11,991 nucleotides of DNA. Source: SFHK01 sp963618055. Lineage in GTDB: Bacteria; Bacillota; Clostridia; Christensenellales; Aristaeellaceae. The notes below the pieces were generated by a model. The model ran no database searches. It was not told the DNA's origin and saw only the letters and a program-made list of their open reading frames with translations. How positions within the stretch are numbered: position 1 is the stretch's first letter; the number at the start of each line of letters is the position of its first letter. The stretch lies in contig CAVERI010000081.1 of the NCBI GenBank assembly GCA_963618055.1, positions 1 through 11,991 of the forward strand. Reading direction: 5' to 3'. Positions 6,109 through 11,991 of the stretch are shown piece by piece. The translations under genes and the position numbers were made by a program.

Positions 6109-7353
6109 TCAGAAAATCGCCTCCTCGGCAAGCAGCCAGTCAATCAAATTCAGCGACCGGATGCCGTCGTAGGAATTGATGAAGCTGCGGTCCATAGACA
6201 GCACGATCTTTTCGTAGTTGTCCGCAATCATGCGCAGCGGCCGAAGCTCCCGTTCACGGGTTTCCGGCGACTGCATGCTCTCCGTTACCTGAATATATAC
6301 CTTATCGTTCGGCTTTTCCGCAACAAAGTCGACCTCCGCCTCCCCGACCTTCCCGATATATACCCGGTAGTCACGGCGAATCAGCTCCAGAAATACAATG
6401 TTTTCAAGGATGTGCCCGCGGTCAGCGTCCCGGTAGCCCAGCAGCATATTGCGAAAGCCCATGTCGATGATATAGTTCTTGCCCAGCGTTTTCAGAAACT
6501 GCTTGCCCTTTACATCGTACCGGCCAACAGAAAAAAACACAAACGCGCTGCGGAGCAGGGAGATATACTTCTCCACGGTTTTCCCGGCAAGGCTTTTCTG
6601 CTTCCCGGTTTGAATATCTCCCTCGTTGGCGAGCACATTTCCAATGCTGTTCGGAGAGGTGACGCTGCCGATGTAAGAGCACAGAAACAGCATGATCTTT
6701 TGAAGCATTGCTTGGTCGATTCCGCTATTGCGCTGCAGGATATCCCGCAGCACCACAGTAGAATAAATGCCCTCCAGCGCCTGATTGCTTCTCGCTTCGT
6801 TGAGCTTGTATTCTCTTAGAATAGGCATTCCGCCGAACTGCAGATACTTCTGAAACTTTTCGTCCATCGTCACATCGGGCGCAAATTCATAGAAGTCCAG
6901 AAACTCCTTGAAGGACAACGGCAGCATCCGTATTTCCACATATCTGCCGGAGAGCAGCGTGGAAAACTCCGTGGACAGCAGATAGGCGTTGGAGCCCGTG
7001 ATATAGATGTCCACATTGAAATCCAAGCGGAACGATTCGACGGCTTTTTCCCAATGCTCCACCGCCTGCAATTCGTCGAAAATAAGATAGGTCTTTCCAT
7101 CCTTCGCAATCTGCCCGCTGACATGATCGTAAAAGGATCGGTAATCGACCAGATCGCGGTAGCGCAGGGACTCCATATTCATATGGATAATATGGGAATC
7201 CGGCACGCCATGCTCCGAAAGATAGCTATGAAACAGCTCAAGCAGGGATGATTTTCCGCAGCGTCGAATGCCGGTGACAATCTTCACCAGATCCACATCC
7301 TTATGCTGAATCAGCTGATTCAGATATTGGGGCCTGTTGATCAATTCCGTCAT
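6109..7353 (-). CDS. ATP-binding protein, AAA ATPase (AAA_14) with C-terminal DUF4143
   Basis: This 414-residue protein is of the widespread AAA_14 + DUF4143 family, whose cellular role is unsettled. Walker A is GIRRCGKSS (28-36), Walker B is YLIFDELQ (89-96), sensor-like YITGSNAYLLS spans 117-127, and SGRYVEIRMLPLSFKEFL (135-152) includes the conserved Arg. The C-terminal domain has GHILENIVFLELIRR (313-327), AEVDFV (339-344) and YIQV (353-356), a pattern resembling a degenerate PD-(D/E)XK nuclease core. The ATG at 7353 has GGAGG six bases upstream. It is a single gene with its own promoter (7381-7409) and unusual repeats further upstream. Members are often found next to mobile or defence genes, but no such partner is visible here. 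nagB follows without an intervening terminator. Confidence 0.9.
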   Translation of the reverse strand: MTELINRPQYLNQLIQHKDVDLVKIVTGIRRCGKSSLLELFHSYLSEHGVPDSHIIHMNMESLRYRDLVDYRSFYDHVSGQIAKDGKTYLIFDELQAVEHWEKAVESFRLDFNVDIYITGSNAYLLSTEFSTLLSGRYVEIRMLPLSFKEFLDFYEFAPDVTMDEKFQKYLQFGGMPILREYKLNEARSNQALEGIYSTVVLRDILQRNSGIDQAMLQKIMLFLCSYIGSVTSPNSIGNVLANEGDIQTGKQKSLAGKTVEKYISLLRSAFVFFSVGRYDVKGKQFLKTLGKNYIIDMGFRNMLLGYRDADRGHILENIVFLELIRRDYRVYIGKVGEAEVDFVAEKPNDKVYIQVTESMQSPETRERELRPLRMIADNYEKIVLSMDRSFINSYDGIRSLNLIDWLLAEEAIF

Positions 7354-7380
7354 AACGCACCTCCAAACCTTCTTGGTTCT

Positions 7381-7409
7381 ATTATATTCGAAAGCCCGTT
7401 AAGCTTCAA
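7381..7409 (-). promoter_or_regulatory. Promoter of the AAA/DUF4143 gene
   Basis: On the minus strand TTGAAG (7409-7404), a 17-base spacer and perfect TATAAT (7386-7381), 27 bases ahead of the start codon. Confidence 0.75.
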
Positions 7410-7410
7410 G

Positions 7411-7461
7411 AGTTTTTGACCCAAATATCCAAAACTATATTAATATTTGAAGTTTTTGACC
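7411..7461 (-). repeat. Paired 11-base direct repeats flanking an inverted repeat, upstream of the AAA/DUF4143 promoter
   Basis: AGTTTTTGACC (plus strand) occurs exactly at 7411-7421 and 7451-7461, 40 bases apart. Between them CAAATAT (7422-7428) and ATATTTG (7443-7449) form an inverted repeat. The right end of the block touches the -35 box. This is a plausible binding site for a regulator or an UP-like AT-rich element. Confidence 0.55.
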
Positions 7462-7518
7462 TTATTCGTCGATAATTCTATTGCCGTGGTATCCGATATT
7501 CGCGGTTTTCCGCTCGCA

Positions 7519-7538
7519 AAACAGACTTTGGTCTGTTT
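7519..7538 (-). other. 8-bp hairpin downstream of the oxidoreductase gene
   Basis: AAACAGAC and GTCTGTTT pair perfectly around TTTG. On the minus strand the 3' arm ends in TTTT, so it may back up the terminator at 7546-7579. Confidence 0.4.
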
Positions 7539-7545
7539 ATGAGTG

Positions 7546-7579
7546 AAAAGAAACGCCCACAGGCATAACCCCATGGGCG
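7546..7579 (-). terminator. Terminator of the Gfo/Idh/MocA oxidoreductase gene
   Basis: On the minus strand CGCCCA (7579-7574) pairs with TGGGCG (7559-7554), with further partial pairing inside, followed by TTTCTTTT (7553-7546). It begins 15 bases after the oxidoreductase stop. Confidence 0.65.
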
Positions 7580-7593
7580 GCAGGGAAAACAGC

Positions 7594-8763
7594 TTAGATT
7601 TCCGGGATTTCGATCGCGAGCTCGTGGCCGCACTCCGCGGAGCGGCAGATGCCGTCGATGATCGCCTGATTGTACAGAATCTGGCTGCTGGGCACGGGCG
7701 CAGGCAGGCCGTTCAGCACGGCATCCAGGAAGGAGCGCACCTTGTGGTAGAACAGACCCTTGTCGTCCGGGTTCTTGAGGATCGGAATCTTCTCCTCGGT
7801 GGGCACGCCCGCCACGTCGTGATACAGCGTCATCTCGCCGCCGACGCTGCCGTTCCAGCAGTCGGTGGAGGGGATGCGCAGACCGGCCTTGGTGCCGAGG
7901 ATGATGGTGTCGCCGGGCGTGTTGATGTTCATCGCCCACGCGATACGGAAGTCGAGGATGATGTCGCCCTCAAGGCGCACGAACGCGGCGGCGAAATCGT
8001 CCACGCTGAAGCGCTTGGCGTTCTCCTCAGCGGTGTGGAACTGATCCGGATGCTGAGTCGCCGGGTTGGTGCCGAAGAAATCGCTCTTGTAGCCGGAAAC
8101 GGTCAGGGGCTTCGGATAGCCGATGGCGTTGAGCACCATATCCAGCGAATAGCAGCCGATGTCGCCCAGCGCGCCGATGCCGCCGGTGGACTTCTCAATG
8201 AACGTGCTGTTCGGGATGCCGCGGCGACGGCCGCCGCCGGTCTGGATGTAGTAAATCTTGCCGAGCTCGCCGCTCTCGACGATCTTCTTGATCATCTGCA
8301 TGTTCACGTCCACGCGGGGCTGGAAGCCGATGGAGAGAATTTTGCCGCTCTTCTTCTCGGCGCGGCACACCTCGACGGCCTCGTCCAGCGTCACGGTGAA
8401 GGGCTTCTCAAGCAGAACGTTCACGCCGTGCTCCAGCGCGTAGATGGTGGGCGCAGCATGCTGCGTGTTGTAGGTGCAGACGCTCACCGCGTCCAGCTGC
8501 TCGCTGTCGATCATTTCCTTGTGGCTGGGATAGTAGCGAACGCCCTCCACGCCGTAGCGCTTCATGAACGCTTCCGCCTTGCCGGGGATCAGATCGGCAG
8601 CCGCGACGATGTCCACGTCTTCCATCTGCTTGTAGCTTTCGATGTGCGATTCCGCAATCCAACCGGTGCCGATGATGCCGACCTTCAGGCGGCGGCCGCT
8701 GGTCTTCTTCTCTTCCTCGAACGACTGGGTGAACTGGCCAAGTACCTTATCGCCGTTTGCCAT
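7594..8763 (-). CDS. Gfo/Idh/MocA-family NAD(P)-dependent oxidoreductase
   Basis: This 389-residue cytoplasmic dehydrogenase probably acts on a sugar or inositol-type polyol. After a variable N-terminus of about 26 residues it has the Rossmann fingerprint VGIIGTGWIAESH (28-40), the family hallmark LLEKPF (117-122) and the (beta/alpha) C-terminal domain with GALGDIGCYSLDMVLNAIG (197-215). In many characterised members the catalytic pair is Asp and His four residues apart; here Asp201 is followed by Tyr205, so the usual His is missing. The subgroup's chemistry may therefore differ. The ATG at 8763 has GGGAGG eight bases upstream; upstream in-frame codons have no ribosome-binding site. It is divergent from an AraC-type regulator with overlapping promoters, which suggests that regulator controls it. 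Confidence 0.9.
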   Translation of the reverse strand: MANGDKVLGQFTQSFEEEKKTSGRRLKVGIIGTGWIAESHIESYKQMEDVDIVAAADLIPGKAEAFMKRYGVEGVRYYPSHKEMIDSEQLDAVSVCTYNTQHAAPTIYALEHGVNVLLEKPFTVTLDEAVEVCRAEKKSGKILSIGFQPRVDVNMQMIKKIVESGELGKIYYIQTGGGRRRGIPNSTFIEKSTGGIGALGDIGCYSLDMVLNAIGYPKPLTVSGYKSDFFGTNPATQHPDQFHTAEENAKRFSVDDFAAAFVRLEGDIILDFRIAWAMNINTPGDTIILGTKAGLRIPSTDCWNGSVGGEMTLYHDVAGVPTEEKIPILKNPDDKGLFYHKVRSFLDAVLNGLPAPVPSSQILYNQAIIDGICRSAECGHELAIEIPEI

Positions 8764-8813
8764 GTGTGTATCCTCCCAAAAATGAAAATTCCTCGCATAC
8801 CCCAAATCGGATA

Positions 8814-8842
8814 TTGACATTTTAGCACAGGAGAAATATGAT
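8814..8842 (+). promoter_or_regulatory. Promoter of the AraC-family regulator
   Basis: A perfect TTGACA (8814-8819), a 17-base spacer and TATGAT (8837-8842). Its -35 overlaps the -10 of the divergent oxidoreductase promoter. Confidence 0.75.
8819..8827 (-). promoter_or_regulatory. Extended -10 promoter of the oxidoreductase gene
   Basis: On the minus strand TGC-TAAAAT (8827-8819) is an extended -10 element without a good -35, as expected for an activator-dependent promoter. It shares bases with the AraC gene's -35 box. Confidence 0.5.
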
Positions 8843-8898
8843 ATGTATGTGGTTTAGCGCGTGATTTATGACGTTTTGTGCTATCCTGCGGAGGGTTT

Positions 8899-9678
8899 AT
8901 GCTGGAAACATTTGAAAAATACCGGGACGATCTGTCCAGCGCAGAGGCTTGGCGGTCGAACAGGGTAAGCTGTATCCCCCATTACCACACGGGCGTGGAA
9001 ATCGTTTACGTGCTGGAGGGGCGCGTGTCGGCCATTATCGGCGGCCGCGCGCTGACGGCGGAGGCCGGGCAGGCAATTGTGAGCGGCTCCTACACCGTGC
9101 ATGCCTACGGAGAGGAAAAAGCGCCGGCCATCGTCGCCATCATTCCGCCGTGCGAAACCCCGGCGCTGCAAAAGCGGCTGATCGCCGGGCGATTCGTGAA
9201 CCCCGTGTTCACGGATGAGGACGACCGCTTGAAGCAGATGATGCAGCTTCTGCTTTTAGAGCAGGAGGACGCGGTGGTGCGCGCCGGGCTGAGTGCCGCC
9301 GTGCTCGGCTTTGCCATGCGAAGGGCCGGCTTTGAAACCATGGCCGGCGACGACAAGGGCGGCCTGATGGCACAGGTGCTCCGCTACCTGAGCGAAAACT
9401 ACGCCCAGCCATTGAGCGTGGAGCATATGGCCGCGCACTTCGGCTACAGCCGAAGCCGGTTTTCGCATCTGTTCAAGGCCAATATCGGCGTAAGCGTGCC
9501 GCGCTACGTCAATATCCTCCGCTGCCGAGACGCCGCCGAGGCGCTTCTGAACACCGACCTGCCCGTGGTGGACATTGCCATCAACGCGGGCTTCAACAAC
9601 ACGCATACCTTCTACACCGCCTTCCGGGAGCTCTACCACATGACTCCCGGCGAGTACGTAAAGGCCAGCCGCTCCTAA
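8899..9678 (+). CDS. AraC-family transcriptional regulator with N-terminal cupin domain
   Basis: This 259-residue regulator has an N-terminal cupin-like sensor domain, seen in PHYHTGVEIVYVLEGRV (27-43) and GQAIVSGSYTVHAYG (57-71). It ends in two helix-turn-helix motifs. The first contains LSVEHMAAHFGYSRSRFSHLF (172-192) and the second VDIAINAGFNNTHTFYTAF (224-242), closing with the family signature MTPGEYV (248-254). The ATG at 8899 has GGAGG (8890-8894) at a good distance; an in-frame ATG seven codons upstream would include that site. Such proteins usually bind a sugar and activate a neighbouring catabolic gene, here most likely the divergent oxidoreductase. Confidence 0.92.
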   Translation: MLETFEKYRDDLSSAEAWRSNRVSCIPHYHTGVEIVYVLEGRVSAIIGGRALTAEAGQAIVSGSYTVHAYGEEKAPAIVAIIPPCETPALQKRLIAGRFVNPVFTDEDDRLKQMMQLLLLEQEDAVVRAGLSAAVLGFAMRRAGFETMAGDDKGGLMAQVLRYLSENYAQPLSVEHMAAHFGYSRSRFSHLFKANIGVSVPRYVNILRCRDAAEALLNTDLPVVDIAINAGFNNTHTFYTAFRELYHMTPGEYVKASRS

Positions 9679-9721
9679 GCGCGCGAAACGCGCGCCCGCT
9701 TCGCTCGAAACGGACGCGCGT
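9679..9721. repeat. GC-rich palindromic element between two convergent genes
   Basis: GCGCGCG (9679-9685) can pair with CGCGCGC (9689-9695) around AAA. Alternatively the 11-base arm 9688-9698 pairs with 9711-9721 (one G-U on the minus strand), with a small inner TTC/GAA stem. The two pairings exclude each other. No T-run follows on either strand, so it is not a canonical terminator although it sits where one is expected, right between the araC-type and spoIIP stops. Confidence 0.6.
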
Positions 9722-9729
9722 CCCATGCG

Positions 9730-10803
9730 CTATTCTTTTTTCTTCTTCCCGCCGAACGCGCCGCCCGTGACCTCGCGGAACGTGCCCTTCAGCTTGTCTC
9801 CCGCGCCGCGCAGCGAGCCCGTGGCGACCAGCGCGAAGGCAATCGCCGCCACGATCGCAAGACCGATCAGCCAGCCGACGCCCTTCGCCGCGCCGCTCTT
9901 CTCTTCCTTGCTCGTCTTTCCGGCGGCGGATTTTTCGTTGTACAGCGTCTGATAAATCACGTCCGCCATATACTCCGTCGCATCGATGGCCTTCTGCTTT
10001 TCAATCTTGTGCGTGCCGAATTCCAGAAGAATCGCGCGCGGATACAGATCCTGATTGTAATTTCCCTTGCCGATATAGATGTCCTTCACCAGCCCCGGAT
10101 ATTCCTCGTCGGCCACGGCCTTCAGTCTCTTGGCAAAGGCGCGGTTTTCGGCAGCGCTTGCGTTGCTTTTTCCGACGAACAGGCGCACCTTGCTGATGTC
10201 GTTGCCCTCCACCTCGGTTTCATACTGGCTGGCGGGCACGCCGTCGCGGTGAATGTCGATCAGCGCGTCCGGGTTCTTCTCCATCAGCTCGGCTGCCACG
10301 GAGCGCGAGCGCCGGTAGGCACCCGCGTCGTGCGGAAGGAAGGTTTCGCGCGAATAGGTCACGTCGATTCCCTTTTCCTCCAGATTCTTCTTCAGCGCTT
10401 CGCCCACGTCGTAAATGCCCGCGCCCTTGAGCAGCGAGCTTTCCCCGTCGCCGGGAATATAGGATTCGTCGCTGTGCGTAGAGTACATGCAGATCCGCTT
10501 TTTCGTGTCCGCCTTGTCCGCGAGTGCCGCGAAGGCCTGCACCGCGCCGCCGGGCTCGCCGCCCAGACATTGCGCCACGGCGCGGCCATTTTCGTCGTCG
10601 ACGGAAATCACGCGATACAGCCGGTTGTCGCCGGAAATGTACTCGTCGCCCTCATACATGCGGCCCATGCGCTGTGTGATTTCCGCGCCCGCTTCGTCCA
10701 CCATCGTGTAAATTCGGTCGTCCTCGCCCTCAAAAGCCTCGCAAAAGCCCGCGCCGCAGAAGAGCAGCGTCAGAAGAATCGTCAGCGCCAGCGTCCGTTT
10801 CAT
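9730..10803 (-). CDS. spoIIP: SpoIIP-family stage II sporulation protein (peptidoglycan amidase)
   Basis: This 357-residue exported, membrane-held N-acetylmuramoyl-L-alanine amidase belongs to the family that, with SpoIID and SpoIIM, thins the septal wall so the mother cell can engulf the forespore. The catalytic domain spans about 103-290: YSTHSDESYIP (107-117, putative zinc His110), FLPHDAGAYRRSR (155-167), LIDIHRDG (181-188, His185), GKGNYNQDLYPRAILLEFGT (245-264, Glu261). An N-terminal signal segment (4-20) is joined by a second hydrophobic helix near the C-terminus (about 309-329) followed by a KKKK tail. SpoIIP normally has only an N-terminal anchor, so the C-terminal one is unusual. 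Its ATG overlaps the stop of the upstream membrane-protein gene (ATGA), so the two are co-translated. Confidence 0.9.
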   Translation of the reverse strand: MKRTLALTILLTLLFCGAGFCEAFEGEDDRIYTMVDEAGAEITQRMGRMYEGDEYISGDNRLYRVISVDDENGRAVAQCLGGEPGGAVQAFAALADKADTKKRICMYSTHSDESYIPGDGESSLLKGAGIYDVGEALKKNLEEKGIDVTYSRETFLPHDAGAYRRSRSVAAELMEKNPDALIDIHRDGVPASQYETEVEGNDISKVRLFVGKSNASAAENRAFAKRLKAVADEEYPGLVKDIYIGKGNYNQDLYPRAILLEFGTHKIEKQKAIDATEYMADVIYQTLYNEKSAAGKTSKEEKSGAAKGVGWLIGLAIVAAIAFALVATGSLRGAGDKLKGTFREVTGGAFGGKKKKE

Positions 10804-11426
10804 CCGTGCGCACCTTCCTTCCGCTTCGCGCCGCGCACGCAGCGCTCGATGAATTCGCCCAGAAGCTCCGCGAACAGCACGGCGGAAACGCCGGAAATCA
10901 CAACCGTATCCAGCATGCCCGCACCGCCGAGACGCAGCGTCTGGTCGATTCCTTCCGTCCACAGCATCACGGCCTGCGCAGCGTCCGCCAACAGCATGCC
11001 CGCCACGCCTGCGATGAACGCGCTCCGGCGCGAACGCCCGAACACGTAGGCAGTCAATCCCGCCGCAATGCCATAAAGGTAGTTCACGTCGAACGGCATG
11101 GTTTCCGGTTCATTGGGGAAGAATCGCCCGATGGCGTACACCGCCGCCGCCGTGACCAGCGTCGCCGCCAGCGCGCGCAGACGCTCCTTCGCGCTGCCCG
11201 CCCGCACCCAGACATATACCGCCAGCGCGAACGGTACCAGCGTGCCGCCGACGTTCACGCGCACGCGTCCAATGGGAATGTCCGGCAGCAGCCCGCCGAT
11301 GAAAATCAGCGCCACAAACAAAAGCGCCTGCCGATCCGTCAGCCGCAGTCGGTCGAGCGCCCGCTGACATACGCCCGCGGCAACGGGAACGGATACCAGA
11401 ATGAGGATCATCTGTCCGATTGACAT
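10800..11426 (-). CDS. DUF1614-like multi-pass membrane protein
   Basis: This 208-residue membrane protein has about six hydrophobic stretches (roughly 4-20, 34-46, 60-75, 85-100, 116-130, 136-155) and a C-terminal one near 173-190, ending in a basic tail. RVNVGGTLVPFALAVYVW (56-73) and LGGAGMLDTVVISGVSAVLF (166-185) resemble the conserved 'NVGGA.IP' and 'GGAG..D.ivltG..A' motifs I associate with DUF1614. That assignment rests on memory of the motifs, not a search. No function is known. The ATG at 11426 has GGAGG seven bases upstream, and its stop overlaps the spoIIP start. Coupling to SpoIIP and the promoter type suggest a sporulation role (inference). Confidence 0.75.
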   Translation of the reverse strand: MSIGQMILILVSVPVAAGVCQRALDRLRLTDRQALLFVALIFIGGLLPDIPIGRVRVNVGGTLVPFALAVYVWVRAGSAKERLRALAATLVTAAAVYAIGRFFPNEPETMPFDVNYLYGIAAGLTAYVFGRSRRSAFIAGVAGMLLADAAQAVMLWTEGIDQTLRLGGAGMLDTVVISGVSAVLFAELLGEFIERCVRGAKRKEGAHG

Positions 11427-11456
11427 ACAAATTCCTCCGCAAAATGGAATACCGCC

Positions 11457-11485
11457 AGTATGCGCCAAACCGCGCGCGAATATAC
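11457..11485 (-). promoter_or_regulatory. Possible sigma-G/sigma-F-type forespore promoter for the DUF1614-spoIIP pair
   Basis: On the minus strand GTATA (11485-11481), an 18-base spacer and CATACT (11462-11457, preceded by G) resemble the sigma-G pattern of a G-x-ATA -35 and a CATnnTA -10. No sigma-A pair is visible here. In B. subtilis spoIIP is expressed in the forespore as well as the mother cell, which agrees. The short motif makes a chance match possible. Confidence 0.4.
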
Positions 11486-11547
11486 CCGGACAAATCGGGC
11501 ACAATGAAAGGGCGCATCGCGCAAAAACCATTTAGGAGGAATGAATC

Positions 11548-11721
11548 ATGTCTCAGAAGCAGGCCAACACCGATATCCGCTGCCGCGTTACCAGCTGTGC
11601 GTTCCACTGCGAAAACAAGGACTATTGCTCCCTCGGCTCCATCCAGGTAGAGCCCTGCCCGTGCGCGCACTGCGGCACCCCCGCGGACGAAAGCTGCTGC
11701 GGAAGCTATAAGCAGAAGTAA
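11548..11721 (+). CDS. DUF1540 small cysteine-rich protein
   Basis: This 57-residue protein has nine cysteines (12, 17, 21, 27, 37, 39, 42, 50, 51). The pattern DIRCRVTSCAFHC (9-21) followed by YCSLGSIQV (26-34) is the DUF1540 signature, with a probable metal-binding role for the Cys and His residues. The second half, PCPCAHCGTPADESCC (36-51), adds further Cys. The ATG at 11548 has a perfect AGGAGG eight bases upstream (11534-11539), and a strong terminator follows at 11740. DUF1540 proteins are common in spore-forming Firmicutes; the function is unknown. It is divergent from the DUF1614-spoIIP pair, and no clear promoter is visible in the 120 bases between them on this strand. Confidence 0.88.
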   Translation: MSQKQANTDIRCRVTSCAFHCENKDYCSLGSIQVEPCPCAHCGTPADESCCGSYKQK

Positions 11722-11739
11722 TCCCTCAAACCAACCCTT

Positions 11740-11774
11740 GGCGCTCGGACGTGTTCCCGTCCGGGCGCCTTTTT
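11740..11774 (+). terminator. Strong rho-independent terminator after the DUF1540 gene
   Basis: GGCGCTCGGACG (11740-11751) pairs with CGTCCGGGCGCC (11758-11769), 12 bp with one G-U, six-base loop, followed by TTTTT (11770-11774). Confidence 0.92.
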
Positions 11775-11790
11775 CCCTGCCCCGGAGAGC

Positions 11791-11939
11791 TCGAGAGGGC
11801 CGCAGCCCTCTCGAATTTCAATCTCTCCCGTCGATTTTCCGCAGAAAATCGTTTCCTTTTCGCCGTGCGCGGAGAATCCGCGCACGGGCCGTTGCAGGCG
11901 GAAGGGGGAGCAAAGCTTCCCATCCCGCCTGCAACGGCC
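11791..11939. repeat. Array of four consecutive perfect hairpins, no gene
   Basis: Hairpin 1: TCGAGAGGGC/GCCCTCTCGA, 10 bp, loop CGCA (11791-11814). Hairpin 2: CGATTTTC/GAAAATCG, 8 bp, loop CGCA again (11832-11851). Hairpin 3: CCGTGCGCGG/CCGCGCACGG, 10 bp, loop AGAAT (11863-11887). Hairpin 4: GGCCGTTGCAGGCGG/CCGCCTGCAACGGCC, 15 bp (11887-11901 and 11925-11939), with an inner 7-bp stem (11905-11911 with 11915-11921). All outer stems are perfect. Open frames across it on the minus strand have no ribosome-binding site or domain. It could be a dispersed intergenic repeat element, a structured RNA or a set of barriers to transcription; the sequence does not decide. Confidence 0.75.
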
Positions 11940-11991
11940 AACCCCACGAAAATACCTGCTGCTTCGAGCTGTGGGACAGAAGATCATACTC
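11940..11991. other. Right edge, nothing assignable
   Basis: Only a weak CCCAC (11943-11947) / GTGGG (11971-11975) pairing is visible, possibly a fifth, degenerate hairpin of the array. Confidence 0.3.

Noticed and set aside
7543..8817. Long plus-strand open frame opposite the oxidoreductase gene
   Set aside because: Antisense by-product of GC-rich codon use; no domain, and the minus-strand gene has all family motifs.
10009..11049. Long plus-strand open frame opposite spoIIP
   Set aside because: It covers the conserved SpoIIP motifs on the reverse strand and resembles no protein family.
11791..11939. Hairpin array as a CRISPR
   Set aside because: The stems differ in sequence, there is no constant direct repeat with regular spacers, and no cas gene is near.
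11706..11987. Minus-strand open frames across the hairpin array
   Set aside because: They run through palindromes and the DUF1540 terminator, with no ribosome-binding site or domain.

Overview
The window looks like chromosome of a spore-forming member of the Clostridia (Firmicutes/Bacillota), probably a gut lineage. The reasons are a SpoIIP-type sporulation amidase, a DUF1540 small Cys-rich protein, strong GGAGG ribosome-binding sites, sigma-A-type TTGAAA-17-TATAAT promoters, rho-independent terminators and a fairly high GC content. I see no insertion sequence, phage gene, CRISPR array, tRNA or rRNA.

Layout. (1) 1-118: the first codons of an XRE/HTH regulator leaving the left edge on the minus strand, with its promoter. 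(2) 202-4936: a minus-strand operon that runs from tandem promoters (4847-4936) through a periplasmic-type solute-binding protein, an ABC ATPase and a fused two-domain permease. It ends in a frameshifted HAD-phosphatase remnant and a terminator. The transporter belongs to the broad Fe3+/phosphonate/sugar-phosphate (FbpABC/PhnSTU/AfuABC-like) family. The binding protein lacks the tandem tyrosines of ferric-ion binders, and the attached phosphatase makes a phosphorylated organic ligand more likely. (3) 4931-5252: a gene-free stretch with a candidate plus-strand promoter back-to-back with the operon promoter and two plus-strand terminators. It may encode one or two small RNAs. (4) 5276-6031: a NagB-family sugar-phosphate deaminase homologue with altered active-site residues. 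(5) 6109-7353: a stand-alone AAA ATPase/DUF4143 protein with its own promoter and upstream repeats. (6) 7594-9678: a Gfo/Idh/MocA oxidoreductase and a divergent AraC-family regulator whose promoters overlap. (7) 9730-11426: a minus-strand pair, a DUF1614-like membrane protein translationally coupled to SpoIIP, behind a possible forespore (sigma-G-like) promoter. (8) 11548-11774: a DUF1540 protein with a strong terminator. (9) 11791-11939: an array of four consecutive perfect hairpins with no gene.

How it fits together (inference): the ABC operon, HAD remnant and NagB-like protein suggest uptake and processing of phosphorylated or amino sugars, possibly under carbon-catabolite control (cre-like site). 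The oxidoreductase/AraC pair looks like a self-contained sugar-responsive unit. The right end is sporulation-related. The least explained parts are the 4.9-5.25 kb intergenic region and the hairpin array at the right edge.
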